IMG/VR virus record: IMGVR_UViG_3300042691_019438
Span: 1 to 24,891 of that record
DNA: 24,891 bases
Source of the DNA: a virus
Strand: one strand, 5' to 3'
In this document: in pieces, positions 13,131 to 20,289 of the stretch
How positions within the stretch are numbered: position 1 is the first letter of the stretch
Layout of the letters: the number at the start of each line of letters is the position of its first letter
The notes under the pieces: generated by a model
The model's input: only the letters and a program-made list of their open reading frames with translations
What the model was told of the DNA's origin: nothing
Databases searched by the model: none
Program-made: the position numbers and the translations under genes

Positions 13131-14140
13131 TAGATAACTCCATCGTTAACGAGTTGGCCGCGAAGCCGCTCTTCAAAACTCATCCGCTGGCGAGGTGCCC
13201 GCGGCTCAGTGGTTCCTGCACTACGGTTCGGGGTACGAGTGGCACGTTCCCGAAGGAACTGCATGTTGGCCTGGGCCACTGGGTCGGCCGGCTGCGCTGG
13301 CTGGGGCGCGACAGCCCCGGCCGGACCCTGCGCCACATTCGGAGCCTGCATCTGCTGATACCGCAGATTCAACAGGTCACGCTGCAGCATGCCGGTGGCG
13401 TACTTCCAGCGAGCGTCGGCGCCCTGGATGCCAAACTGGGCGGCCTCATTGATGTAGGCCTGGATCGCCTGACCCTCTTGGCTGATCTGGCCGTTCTGGT
13501 CATAGAGCCAGTCGGCGTTCTGCGACTCCAAGTCCTGAACGTAGTTCTGGGTCTTGTACTGGGTCAGGTGCTGCTCAACCAGCTCCTTCGCCTTCTGCAT
13601 CGCCACATCTTCGATGAAGGGCTTCAGCGTGGTCTCGGGATCCGTGACGAACTTACGGGCGAAGTTCGCGGTGTAGTCCTGGTACTGACGAAGAGCCTCG
13701 CGAGCATGCAGCGGGGCATTGGGGTCGATGACCTCTTTGCCAGTCTGCGGATCGCGGATGATGTAGGACTTAAAGCTCTCGTCGATCTGAGGAGGCGACC
13801 ACCATCGCTTCTTCTCTTCAGGCTTTGGCTCTTGGGCCTTGGCCTGAGCGGCACGCCACGCCTCGTAGTCCTTCTGGTTACGCAGGTATTCAGTCGCGTA
13901 TGGGATCACGCTTTGGTACTGCGCCAGCTGACGCTGGGCTTCAGCGAAACCCTGACGCGACTGATACAGATCGCGGGCGATGTCCAGATCGTCGCGGCCC
14001 TGATACTCGGGGAGCTGCTTAAAGGCAGACCAGGGAGTATCGAACCCGCCGCTTGCTTGGGGAGCGCTTTGCGGCGCAGCCTCGGGAGCTGCGGTCTCCG
14101 GTGCGGACTGTTCGATTTCTGGGAGCGTTTCGTCTGACAT
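13130..14140 (-). CDS. Probable capsid scaffolding protein
   Basis: The protein has the usual scaffold traits: an acidic, Ala/Pro-rich start (MSDETLPEIEQSAPETAAPEAAPQ), a long charged helical middle (EYQGRDDLDIARDLYQSRQGFAEAQRQLAQYQSV; FARKFVTDPETTLKPFIEDVAMQKAKELVEQHLTQYKTQ), a Gln-rich part, a Pro/Ala linker (APQPAQPADPVAQ) and a basic tail (RAPRQRMSFEERLRGQL) of the sort that binds capsid subunits. It is directly upstream of the capsid gene with a TAATG overlap. I chose the ATG at 14140 (336 aa); a GTG at 14146 with GAGG 6 nt upstream is equally plausible and adds two residues. No protease motif is visible. Confidence 0.8.
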   Translation of the reverse strand: MSDETLPEIEQSAPETAAPEAAPQSAPQASGGFDTPWSAFKQLPEYQGRDDLDIARDLYQSRQGFAEAQRQLAQYQSVIPYATEYLRNQKDYEAWRAAQAKAQEPKPEEKKRWWSPPQIDESFKSYIIRDPQTGKEVIDPNAPLHAREALRQYQDYTANFARKFVTDPETTLKPFIEDVAMQKAKELVEQHLTQYKTQNYVQDLESQNADWLYDQNGQISQEGQAIQAYINEAAQFGIQGADARWKYATGMLQRDLLNLRYQQMQAPNVAQGPAGAVAPQPAQPADPVAQANMQFLRERATRTPNRSAGTTEPRAPRQRMSFEERLRGQLVNDGVI

Positions 14141-14221
14141 GATCACCTAGTGCCTCGGGGGAAGGGCCTCTAGGAAGATGAATGGGCTAGATAAGGCTCC
14201 CGTGTTCCACTTGGATGTGAA

Positions 14222-14959
14222 CTATTCTTCGCCCACCGCCGCCCCAGCTGCTATCGGCGCCATGATCCCGTACTTGCGAAGAATGCGGATGGAGTCTTCG
14301 GTGCCGGGGTAGAACACGTAGTTGTCTGCGTTGCCGCGATAGGCATGCCCAGGTATGCCCGCACCGAAGAGCATTTCTGACGCCCTTCGCTGGCCTCGGA
14401 TGCTGGGCGGGTCTAGCGCCGTGCCGCCTGCTAACGTGTTGTAAAACATGGCGCCATCGGCATCTGGCGACTCAATTAGGTCGTCCACAAGCGTTGAGTC
14501 TACGGCCCGCATTTTTTCCAGAACTTCGGGCTGCTGTGCATAGACCGGAACGTCGTATTCCATCAGCGAATCTCGCGGGACGCCGATCTCCAGCTCATAC
14601 GTCCTGCCGCGAGGGAACTCTCTCTGAAGTCGGCTCGCCTGCTGTCGCACATCCGGCGCTAGACCGATGGCGCGGCGGTACTTTGCATGCCACTGCGGAT
14701 CGTTCGGCTCTGCCCGCAGCCCATCGCGGACCTGCCGCATCTGGTCTGCCAGTATCTTGCGGCGCAGGTAGGAAGTGTGCTGGCGATACCAGTTGCCAAC
14801 GCCTTCTTTGTCCGAAGCGTAAAACCCAAACCCCTCATCCAGCGGCCCCTCGCCCTTGCCGACCATCGACATGTCCACGCGGTCCCAGTCATACGGGCTT
14901 CCATGGAATGCCCTGATGACACCACGCACTGCATCGCCGTATTGGTCTAGCTTGCCCAT
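14222..14959 (-). CDS. ADP-ribosyltransferase-like protein (polyvalent-protein ART type)
   Basis: I chose the ATG at 14959 because GGTGA precedes it and the previous gene ends 5 nt earlier. The 245-residue product begins MGKLDQYGDAVRGVIRAFHGSPYDWDRVD, where the HGSPxDxDR pattern followed by GKGEG and GFGFYASDKEG (about 34-54) matches the N-terminal half of ART domains in phage polyvalent proteins. The C-terminal NYVFYPGTEDSIRILRKYG is the usual closing block of that family. Such enzymes transfer ADP-ribose from NAD to a target; they are sometimes packaged and injected. The exact target, and whether it is active, cannot be read here. The first residues repeat a DQYG(E/D)A motif from the 215-residue protein. 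Confidence 0.8.
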   Translation of the reverse strand: MGKLDQYGDAVRGVIRAFHGSPYDWDRVDMSMVGKGEGPLDEGFGFYASDKEGVGNWYRQHTSYLRRKILADQMRQVRDGLRAEPNDPQWHAKYRRAIGLAPDVRQQASRLQREFPRGRTYELEIGVPRDSLMEYDVPVYAQQPEVLEKMRAVDSTLVDDLIESPDADGAMFYNTLAGGTALDPPSIRGQRRASEMLFGAGIPGHAYRGNADNYVFYPGTEDSIRILRKYGIMAPIAAGAAVGEE

Positions 14960-14963
14960 CGCT

Positions 14964-15239
14964 TCACCATTTTTCGCGATCCGCCCAATAGGCCGCAGAC
15001 ATCTTCCCCTTGGCGATGTTCTCTGCGTGACGGGCTTTGAATGCTTCTCGTCTGCTGCGGTAGGCCTCGGATTCGCCTTCCTTCTCAGGGGAGCCTTGCA
15101 CGCCTTGCTGTCCAAAGCGGATGAGCTTCTCCTTGTCACCGACCTTGGCTAACACCATGTGCGACTTCTCGGGATGCCCCGGAGTTCGCACGGGCCTGTT
15201 GGGGATCAGCTTCCGAATCTTGTCACCCTCGCTGTCCAC
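14964..15239 (-). CDS. Small conserved basic protein, 91 aa, GTG start
   Basis: The GTG at 15239-15237 is preceded at 7-8 nt by GGAGG, so it is the start; the longer frame upstream overlaps the 51-residue gene. The protein begins (M)DSEGDKIRKLIPNRPVRTPGHPEK and continues SHMVLAKVGDKEKLIRFGQQGVQGSPEKEGE, then a basic helical tail (YRSRREAFKARHAENIAKGKMSAAYWADREKW). I have seen HMVLAKVGDKEKLIRFGQQGV-type sequences in other phage proteins of unknown function. The first ten residues after the start repeat those of the upstream 51-residue protein. Its role in the virion operon is unknown. Confidence 0.8.
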   Translation of the reverse strand: MDSEGDKIRKLIPNRPVRTPGHPEKSHMVLAKVGDKEKLIRFGQQGVQGSPEKEGESEAYRSRREAFKARHAENIAKGKMSAAYWADREKW

Positions 15240-15378
15240 TGACTTTCCTCCATTGCTTCGGGTCGGGGTAGTCCTTGTCTCCAGGCTTGGCCGGCGGTTC
15301 CCCGCGGGCACGCTTGGCGTGGATGTTGTCCCACAGACCACGCTTGAGCTTGCGGATCTTGTCGCCTTCGGAGTCCAT
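15223..15378 (-). CDS. Small basic protein, 51 aa, sharing its N-terminus with the next gene
   Basis: The ATG at 15378-15376 overlaps the stop of the 523-residue gene (TGATG). It reads 51 residues starting MDSEGDKIRKLKRGLWDNIHAK and ending KQWRKVSGQRG, with a TGA that lies 15 nt inside the following GTG-started gene. The motif DSEGDKIRKL matches the start of the next protein but six of the ten codons differ synonymously, which argues for selection on the peptide. Basic, Pro-rich and unstructured in composition; the function is unknown. Confidence 0.7.
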   Translation of the reverse strand: MDSEGDKIRKLKRGLWDNIHAKRARGEPPAKPGDKDYPDPKQWRKVSGQRG

Positions 15379-16949
15379 CACTCACCTTCCTGCATGAGAA
15401 GCGGGGCAAGGACGGAGGCACCTACGCCAGATTCAATGAGGCGGCGGCGCATTTCGTCGGACATGATGTAGCGTTTTCCGGGAACGCCACGCCGTTCAGC
15501 CATCTTCCCAGCCGCATCCTGCGCGTCCCTAAGCTCATACACACGGTCGTAGGCGTTCGCCCTCGCTGACTGCTCTTCTGCAAGCCGCATTAATTCTGGC
15601 ATCCGTTTGCCGGCGGCCACTGAGGCGTCGGCCGCAGACATCCCGGCTCGCTGCAACCGGACGGCGAGGGCGGCGTGCAAGACACCTGCGGCGTCCTTTG
15701 TCTGATCTGGATGCAGCGAGTAGGAGTACTCCAGCCGGTTGTAAGCCTGCGTCGGATCGATCTCAAAAGCCGGCGCTGGGCCTGTTCGCGGAAACTCGTC
15801 CTTAAATATCTTTTCTGCGAAATGACGAGGCTCTGCGACGAGATTGCCGCCATCGTATGGCAGCTCGTACCGGATGACTTCACCCGCATTGGCTGGCGTG
15901 TCATCGACCAGTCCGCCCATCTTGCGGCCAAGTCGCTCAAGCTCGGAAGGGATTACCTTGCCATAGCGATGCTGCGCATGCTCCAGCGGCATGCCGACTG
16001 ATCGGGCGATTGCTTCCGGCGATGCGATCTCAATCGCCCGCTTTCCGGAGCGAGCAGCCTCCAGGGCCAAGCGCTTGATGTCCAGTTCGACCTGCGCCTG
16101 CTGCATGTCGTAACGCGCGGGCGCGGGCCTGCCCGACTCCTCAGCCTTAATAGCATCGTTCAGCACATCGCTCTGGCTCTCCAGCAGCCTGAGCGCGTCA
16201 CCGTGCGTTGCCATTCGCATGTGCGACACAGCATCCCGGCCGGCGACCTGCTGCACCTGCGGCGATGCGTCCCACGGCTTTGGGTAGTCCGGATGCCAGT
16301 GATGCCCTGGCGTCCTCCCAAAGTTGGGCTGCATGAACACCAGCTCGGTGTAGTCCTTCGCTCCGTGGCCCGCATAGTCATGGAACCGCGTTGGGCCGTG
16401 GGCTTCCGTGGCTCCAAGGCCTCTGATTTCACGCCCCGCATAGTCTGCGCCAGGGTTCGCGTACCAATTGCGATACGCCTCTAGCGGGCCGGCGTCATCA
16501 TCGCTGACCTCCCAGCGATTCCGCCAATCGGGATGCTCACGCACCGCCGCCATGCCTTGACCCAACGTGTCAAAGCCAAGGTAGTCGTTTTCGCGCATCA
16601 CCTGCAGCGCTGGATTGCGAATCTCATCAGGAATATGCCTTGGCTTCGGTGCTTCCAGTCGTAGCTCTCTGGTCGTATACACCGGGCTGCGTTCTTGGAC
16701 GCGGGCCAGGAGTTCCGACTTAGGGACCACATCCCGGCCGGCGATGACCGAATCCAAGTCCGTCGCCTTCAGCTCCCAGCCAGGGACGCCGTCCTTGTAT
16801 CGCTTCAGGAGTCCGGGGAGTTCTTGGGCGCGGACGTTCTCCGGCATAGCCTCAATGGCACGCTCCAGGCGGGAGTAGATCCCTGGCCCGGGGTTGTATG
16901 TCAGGAGGCCAGCGATCACCCGGCCGGCGTTATCGACTGGATTCGCCAT
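15378..16949 (-). CDS. Polyvalent-protein-like virion protein, 523 aa
   Basis: This protein carries sequence reminiscent of domains in phage polyvalent proteins: IYSRLERAIEAMPENVRAQELPGLLKRYKDGVPGWELKATDLDSVIAGRDVVPKSELLARVQE (about 24-87), then DYTELVFMQPNF, HHWHPDYPKPWD, VSHMRMATHGD, a long helical ALKR-like block (DIKRLALEAARSGKRAIEIASPEAI) and YGKVIPSELERLGRKMGG. It ends in ordinary helices and RYIMSDEMRRRLIES. It is coupled by TGATG to the 51-residue gene and lies 3 nt after the 215-residue gene. Such proteins are usually packaged and injected; this is inferred from family context. It could be a remnant of a larger fused polyprotein. Confidence 0.75.
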   Translation of the reverse strand: MANPVDNAGRVIAGLLTYNPGPGIYSRLERAIEAMPENVRAQELPGLLKRYKDGVPGWELKATDLDSVIAGRDVVPKSELLARVQERSPVYTTRELRLEAPKPRHIPDEIRNPALQVMRENDYLGFDTLGQGMAAVREHPDWRNRWEVSDDDAGPLEAYRNWYANPGADYAGREIRGLGATEAHGPTRFHDYAGHGAKDYTELVFMQPNFGRTPGHHWHPDYPKPWDASPQVQQVAGRDAVSHMRMATHGDALRLLESQSDVLNDAIKAEESGRPAPARYDMQQAQVELDIKRLALEAARSGKRAIEIASPEAIARSVGMPLEHAQHRYGKVIPSELERLGRKMGGLVDDTPANAGEVIRYELPYDGGNLVAEPRHFAEKIFKDEFPRTGPAPAFEIDPTQAYNRLEYSYSLHPDQTKDAAGVLHAALAVRLQRAGMSAADASVAAGKRMPELMRLAEEQSARANAYDRVYELRDAQDAAGKMAERRGVPGKRYIMSDEMRRRLIESGVGASVLAPLLMQEGE

Positions 16950-16952
16950 CCG

Positions 16953-17600
16953 TCACCTCGGTGCCATGCGCAGCTGGCGGATCGCTTCGCCGTACTGATC
17001 CATGCCTCTGACTGCTGGGCTGGCCATACGCATCGCCTTACCAGCTGCTTTGAATGGGAGAGGGATTGGAAGATAGGTCTCTGGATCCGTGAGAACATCC
17101 AGGGCGACGATGTTGCCTGGATGAATCCCCAGCCGCTCGGCGTCCTTCCGCCAATCGTCCTCTTGGTAGGGAGTCCCGGCAGCCATTGAGGGCATGACCA
17201 CGGAGAGCGGAGCGCGGGCGGCAAGCTCGGCCGCCTTCCATCCGTCACCTGCGGAATACGCTTGGGCAGCTTTGATCAGCGTGTCCCGGGGACGCATGGT
17301 GGTTTCAAACAGCCCGCTGTACACATTGCCGGCCACCGTTCCGGCAGTGTCATAAGCCTTGCCGAGATCCGCCCCATAGTCCGTGTTCGGATTGGAGTAC
17401 ATGGTGTCCATGACCATGGCCATGCGAGCCTCACGCGGGTCGATCTCGCGCCCGTCAACCGGGATCGGAGACTGAAGCCCCCGCAATGCACGGTAGGTCT
17501 TGGAAGCTACGATCTGGTCGTATTCGGCCTGCCTGCGTTGCCGGTCGGCATCCAGCTGCTCGTCAGTCCCGCCGAAGTACTGCGCCCAAGTATCCGCCAT
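16953..17600 (-). CDS. Virion operon protein of unknown function, 215 aa
   Basis: I chose the ATG at 17600 because it overlaps the TGA of a small upstream frame (TGATG); an ATG at 17612 is also possible (219 aa). The product begins MADTWAQYFGGTDEQLDADRQRRQAEYDQIVASKTYR, then YSNPNTDYGADLGKAYDTAGTVAGNVYSGLF, an alternating helix and loop region (AAELAARAPLSVVMPSMAAGTPYQEDD) and the tail PLPFKAAGKAMRMASPAVRGMDQYGEAIRQLRMAPR. The tail's DQYGEAIR motif recurs near the start of the ART-like protein. Weakly amphipathic helices could contact membrane or DNA. The family is not recognised. Confidence 0.75.
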   Translation of the reverse strand: MADTWAQYFGGTDEQLDADRQRRQAEYDQIVASKTYRALRGLQSPIPVDGREIDPREARMAMVMDTMYSNPNTDYGADLGKAYDTAGTVAGNVYSGLFETTMRPRDTLIKAAQAYSAGDGWKAAELAARAPLSVVMPSMAAGTPYQEDDWRKDAERLGIHPGNIVALDVLTDPETYLPIPLPFKAAGKAMRMASPAVRGMDQYGEAIRQLRMAPR

Positions 17601-17686
17601 CAGCGCATCCACTCCTCGGGTTCAATGTCCAGATCATCGTCATCCAAGACGAATGCTCCCGCCGGGGAAGCGAACCGTCTTATCAT
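17600..17686 (-). CDS. Tiny acidic ORF, 28 aa, inside the coiled-coil gene's end
   Basis: An ATG at 17686-17684, in the +1 frame relative to the 90-residue gene, reads MIRRFASPAGAFVLDDDDLD and ends IEPEEWMR with TGA overlapping the next ATG (TGATG). The coupling and strongly acidic end suggest a possible real small gene, but the SD is not well spaced, so it is tentative. It may simply be the route by which ribosomes reach the next gene. Confidence 0.35.
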   Translation of the reverse strand: MIRRFASPAGAFVLDDDDLDIEPEEWMR

Positions 17687-17912
17687 CCCCCAGCCGGCGG
17701 ATCATGGCATCGACCTTCATCCGCTCGGTCTCCTGCCGCATGCGCTCCATCTCCTTCTCATGCTCCATCCGTCTCATCTCACGGAACTGGGCGACACGGG
17801 AATCATTCTCCCGCTGGATGGAGGCTTCGACCTCATTGCCCATCTGGCTGTGGAGGTCACCAAGCTGAGAATTCTGGCCGGCGACGATGCTTTGAATTGG
17901 TGCGTATGCCAT
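17640..17912 (-). CDS. Coiled-coil protein, 90 aa
   Basis: The ATG at 17912-17910 has GGGAG 7-8 nt upstream; the longer upstream frame begins with poor sequence. The product begins MAYAPIQSIVAGQNSQLGDLHSQMGNEVEASIQRENDSR and then forms an uninterrupted charged coiled coil (FREMRRMEHEKEMERMRQETERMKVDAMIRRLGDD, about residues 43-77), ending FPGGSIRLG. It is likely oligomeric and may bridge virion proteins. No family is recognised. Confidence 0.75.
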   Translation of the reverse strand: MAYAPIQSIVAGQNSQLGDLHSQMGNEVEASIQRENDSRVAQFREMRRMEHEKEMERMRQETERMKVDAMIRRLGDDKTVRFPGGSIRLG

Positions 17913-17923
17913 GGAAGTTCTCC

Positions 17924-18391
17924 CTATGTACCAGTGGCCTCTTTGCCCCATTTTCCGACCGGGCATTCACTATCAGCCCAAGAGAGCTTGGAGACGTACT
18001 GCTTGTTACGAACGACGGGGCAGCCGCACTTGGTGCAGGCGTTATTTTTGAGGAACTCACAGCCGAGGCAGATGTCGTGCCGGCGGATGATCTCGGCGTC
18101 CGAAGCCACCGGCATCCCGGCCGCGACGTGCTTGGCAGACGCGACGGCGAAGTTCTTGACCTTGGTCAAGAATGAAGGGGCGTCGGTTCGGGTGAGGTCG
18201 GGGACTGGCTCGGGCAGCTTAGGCGCGTGCGGGACCAATCCCGGCTTCGGCTCTCGCGGGTAGACAGGGTGCGTCTCGTCCACCGTGATCTGGTCGCCGT
18301 CCTCACTGACGAGGCACGCACGCACCTCGTCCAGCGTGTATCCACGCTGGCGGCACCGGGCCTCAAATAGCTGGCGGTGGCCGGAGATCAT
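17924..18391 (-). CDS. Zinc-ribbon protein with DUF6171-like C-terminus, 155 aa
   Basis: The ATG at 18391-18389 overlaps the TGA of the Cys-rich gene (ATGA); a longer upstream frame exists but is inside that gene. The N-terminal part has RQRGYTLDEVRACLVSEDGDQITVDETHP, common in phage small proteins. A Pro-rich linker (about 45-70) leads to the metal site CLGCEFLKNNACTKCGCPV with C108, C111, C119, C122 and C124 and a further C143 in SECPVGKW. The resemblance to DUF6171-like zinc ribbons is from memory. Its coupling to the Cys-rich gene suggests the two cooperate; how is unknown. Confidence 0.75.
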   Translation of the reverse strand: MISGHRQLFEARCRQRGYTLDEVRACLVSEDGDQITVDETHPVYPREPKPGLVPHAPKLPEPVPDLTRTDAPSFLTKVKNFAVASAKHVAAGMPVASDAEIIRRHDICLGCEFLKNNACTKCGCPVVRNKQYVSKLSWADSECPVGKWGKEATGT

Positions 18392-19749
18392 GGGAACGGA
18401 TTCCCTACAAGCACGCGAACACACTCACCGTCCACGCACACGCACTCGTACGGGACGCCATAATCCAGGGCCGCCTGCGGGCATGGATTTTCCTCGTCGC
18501 ACGCCCCGCCGCACGGGACGCATTTGAGGTATTCGCCTCCATAATAAGGATCAGCCATTGCCACGTTCGCAAACGGGCACACGCACTCTTCGCTGATTTC
18601 CGTAGCGTCAGCGTTGAACTCCTCGGTTGGGAGCGGGTCTAGCGAAGCGTCGTACACGATAACCCCATCGCAGTAGAGGCACATGCTTCCGCTTTCAGGG
18701 ATTCCAACTTCCGCCTCGCACTCCACCTCCTGCGGAAAGCATGTAACTCCATCGCTTGAGGTGTACGCGGAAATCGTCCCACGACTTACCGTCCACGGCG
18801 CGTAATTGCCAACCGTAAAGCCCCTGCTCTGGAACGCATCTGACAAGGCACCAGTTGCAAAAGCCTGCATGGCAGCGATGAGCGCGTCCGCGTCAAGCTC
18901 GTAAATGTCGAAACAGCAAGCGCAGGCGTTGTATGCCACCTGGCAGCCGTAGTAGGTGGTGTTGACGAAATAACACGGCTCGCCGCACTGTCCATCCACG
19001 CACACGCACCCTTCGGGGCACGGATTCTCTTCGTCGCACGAGCCGGAGCATCCCGCGCACGGCTCGTCCGCGCACGTCTGCCCTGGACGATGAACGCCGC
19101 AGCAGTCCTCAGCGCCAACGCCGTCCGTGCATACGTCGTAGGTGTATGGGCCGACGCATGGGTAGGCCGGATTGCCTTCCACCGTGATAGGGAAGCCGTC
19201 AGACTCCAGCTGTGTTCCAGACGTATCCACGCTTCCGCAACAAGTCGCAGTAATGCGAAACCCTACGACCTCAAGGCGACCCCAGATCCCATTCGGGATA
19301 TCAAATTCCGGATAAGACACTAGCACGGCAGTTGGCGTATTGGCGCATATGTATCCGTTTGAGGTGAGGGTTGCGCCGAGCGCGGTGGCCTTTTCCTCCA
19401 TCTCTGCTGTCTTTGCCGCGATACCGGCAAGCCACGCCGCCTCGTCGGCATAGTCAAACGTCGGAAATGGTTCGCTGTAAAATCCGCTGTAGAGTTGCGG
19501 AGTATTGCTGCAGGTGCAGCAAGCCCCACCAGACACGCACTGCCCATCCACACACTCGCAGCCTTCGGGGCACGGGTTTTCCTCATCGCACGGGCCTGAG
19601 CATTCCTCACACGGCTCCGCCTGACAGGCGCCCCCGCAGCAGTACTGGCCCGCCTGACAGCAAACCCCCGTGGACCCGCCGCAGCAGCACTTGCCCTGCT
19701 GCCCCTCGGTGCAGTTCACCCCGCCACAGCAACACTGACAGCACGCCAC
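18388..19749 (-). CDS. Extremely cysteine-rich repeat protein, 453 aa, first gene of the late operon
   Basis: I chose the GTG at 19749-19747, 7 nt after GGAG. By my count 57 of 453 residues are Cys. The N-terminus is a dense Cys/Gly knot (MACCQCCCGGVNCTEG, then CCCGGSTGVCC and YCCGGAC). Three copies of a CDEENPCP...CVDG(Q/E)C module occur at about 54-71, 238-255 and 417-443; the first two are each preceded by EPC..CSG.. and are nearly identical over about 27 residues. Between them lie ordinary domains with aromatic and acidic sequence. No signal peptide is seen. It could be a disulfide- or metal-stabilised virion appendage; reducing cytoplasm makes metal binding likely during assembly. The family is not recognised. 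Confidence 0.85.
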   Translation of the reverse strand: MACCQCCCGGVNCTEGQQGKCCCGGSTGVCCQAGQYCCGGACQAEPCEECSGPCDEENPCPEGCECVDGQCVSGGACCTCSNTPQLYSGFYSEPFPTFDYADEAAWLAGIAAKTAEMEEKATALGATLTSNGYICANTPTAVLVSYPEFDIPNGIWGRLEVVGFRITATCCGSVDTSGTQLESDGFPITVEGNPAYPCVGPYTYDVCTDGVGAEDCCGVHRPGQTCADEPCAGCSGSCDEENPCPEGCVCVDGQCGEPCYFVNTTYYGCQVAYNACACCFDIYELDADALIAAMQAFATGALSDAFQSRGFTVGNYAPWTVSRGTISAYTSSDGVTCFPQEVECEAEVGIPESGSMCLYCDGVIVYDASLDPLPTEEFNADATEISEECVCPFANVAMADPYYGGEYLKCVPCGGACDEENPCPQAALDYGVPYECVCVDGECVRVLVGNPFP

Positions 19750-20009
19750 AGAATCGCTCCAGAAGGCCGATCAGTAGACAAGTGTCCAGACGGCGACAGG
19801 GGCGTGGATAAGGGCTGAGAAAGCGAGCCAGGGGCTCAGGCGACAGAGGGGCGACACGGGGAAAAGGGCTGAAAACCACGTGGGGGACGAAGGGGTGAAA
19901 AAAGTCGGGAGGGGAATTGACATGATCCGTTCGACGCGCCGGGGGGGGCTCGGGGGGTGTCGTTGTCGGTGTCGCGGGATTCTGTGGCCGGTCGTAACCC
20001 GTTGCCATT

Positions 20010-20039
20010 GCTAGACTTAGGCTAGACTCCGGGTCTACC
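20010..20039. repeat. Short direct repeat GCTAGACT with an inverted half-site
   Basis: GCTAGACT occurs at 20010-20017 and again at 20021-20028, with starts 11 bp apart (one helical turn). GGGTCTACC at 20031-20039 carries the inverted TAGAC half-site. Phased half-sites such as these are usual for a dimeric or tandem regulator. It lies 15 bp from the palindrome. No protein is known to bind it. Confidence 0.45.
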
Positions 20040-20053
20040 AACCCCGGCCGGGC

Positions 20054-20077
20054 CTTATTGAGACCAGTCTCAATAAG
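20054..20077. promoter_or_regulatory. 24-bp perfect palindrome, operator-like
   Basis: CTTATTGAGAC and GTCTCAATAAG form an 11-bp perfect inverted repeat around a central CA. The site lies about 300 bp upstream of the late operon start, between it and the terminator of the opposing unit, where a regulator controlling the late operon would be expected. It could equally be a recombination or replication-initiator site. Confidence 0.6.
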
Positions 20078-20242
20078 CGTTTCCCCCGGGAAAAACGGGG
20101 GTTGTGCATTGGCCCCCCGCCCTCTCGTTCCCCCGGTTCCGGGTCCGTCCCGGCGGGTCTCTTGCAACCCTATTGCATCATGCCAATGGACACTTGGGAT
20201 ATGAGAATACTATACCCCTGTACACTACCCTGGCTGCGCATG

Positions 20243-20279
20243 AAAAAGCCCCGCCGGGCTTGGCTTCCCGGCGGGGCTT
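20243..20279 (-). terminator. Strong leftward intrinsic terminator
   Basis: A 13-bp perfect GC-rich stem (AAGCCCCGCCGGG at 20246-20258 with CCCGGCGGGGCTT at 20267-20279) and 8-nt loop is followed, on the minus strand, by TTTTT (20247-20243). It lies 10 nt beyond the stop of the 288-residue minus gene, so that gene is transcriptionally separate from the late operon starting about 490 bp further on. No U-tract is present for the plus strand. Confidence 0.9.
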
Positions 20280-20289
20280 GTGGCCTACT

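Larger units (their letters stand above)
19750..20289. other. Non-coding control region upstream of the leftward late operon
   Basis: This 540-bp stretch has no gene I can support. From the left it holds 13 runs of three or more G on the plus strand between 19799 and 19978 (including runs of eight and six), a repeated AAGGGCTGA (about 19811 and 19864), a GCTAGACT direct repeat, the 24-bp palindrome at 20054, a CCCCCG/CGGGGG hairpin just after it, a TGCAA/TTGCA dyad at 20163-20177 and the leftward terminator. No convincing promoter for the late operon was found, so it may use a phage-specific activator or sigma factor. The G-runs lie on the strand that would be template for leftward transcription. 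Confidence 0.6.

Noticed and set aside
12096-13133. Plus-strand open frame of 345 codons
   Set aside because: Antisense to the capsid gene and without a family match, so taken as a shadow.
19917-19922. Perfect TTGACA on the plus strand
   Set aside because: No -10 element at the right spacing (the following sequence is GC-rich) and no plus-strand gene follows until 21504.
19607-20167. Minus-strand frame of 186 codons across the control region
   Set aside because: Pro/Arg-rich low-complexity translation that runs out of frame into the Cys-rich gene; no convincing SD.
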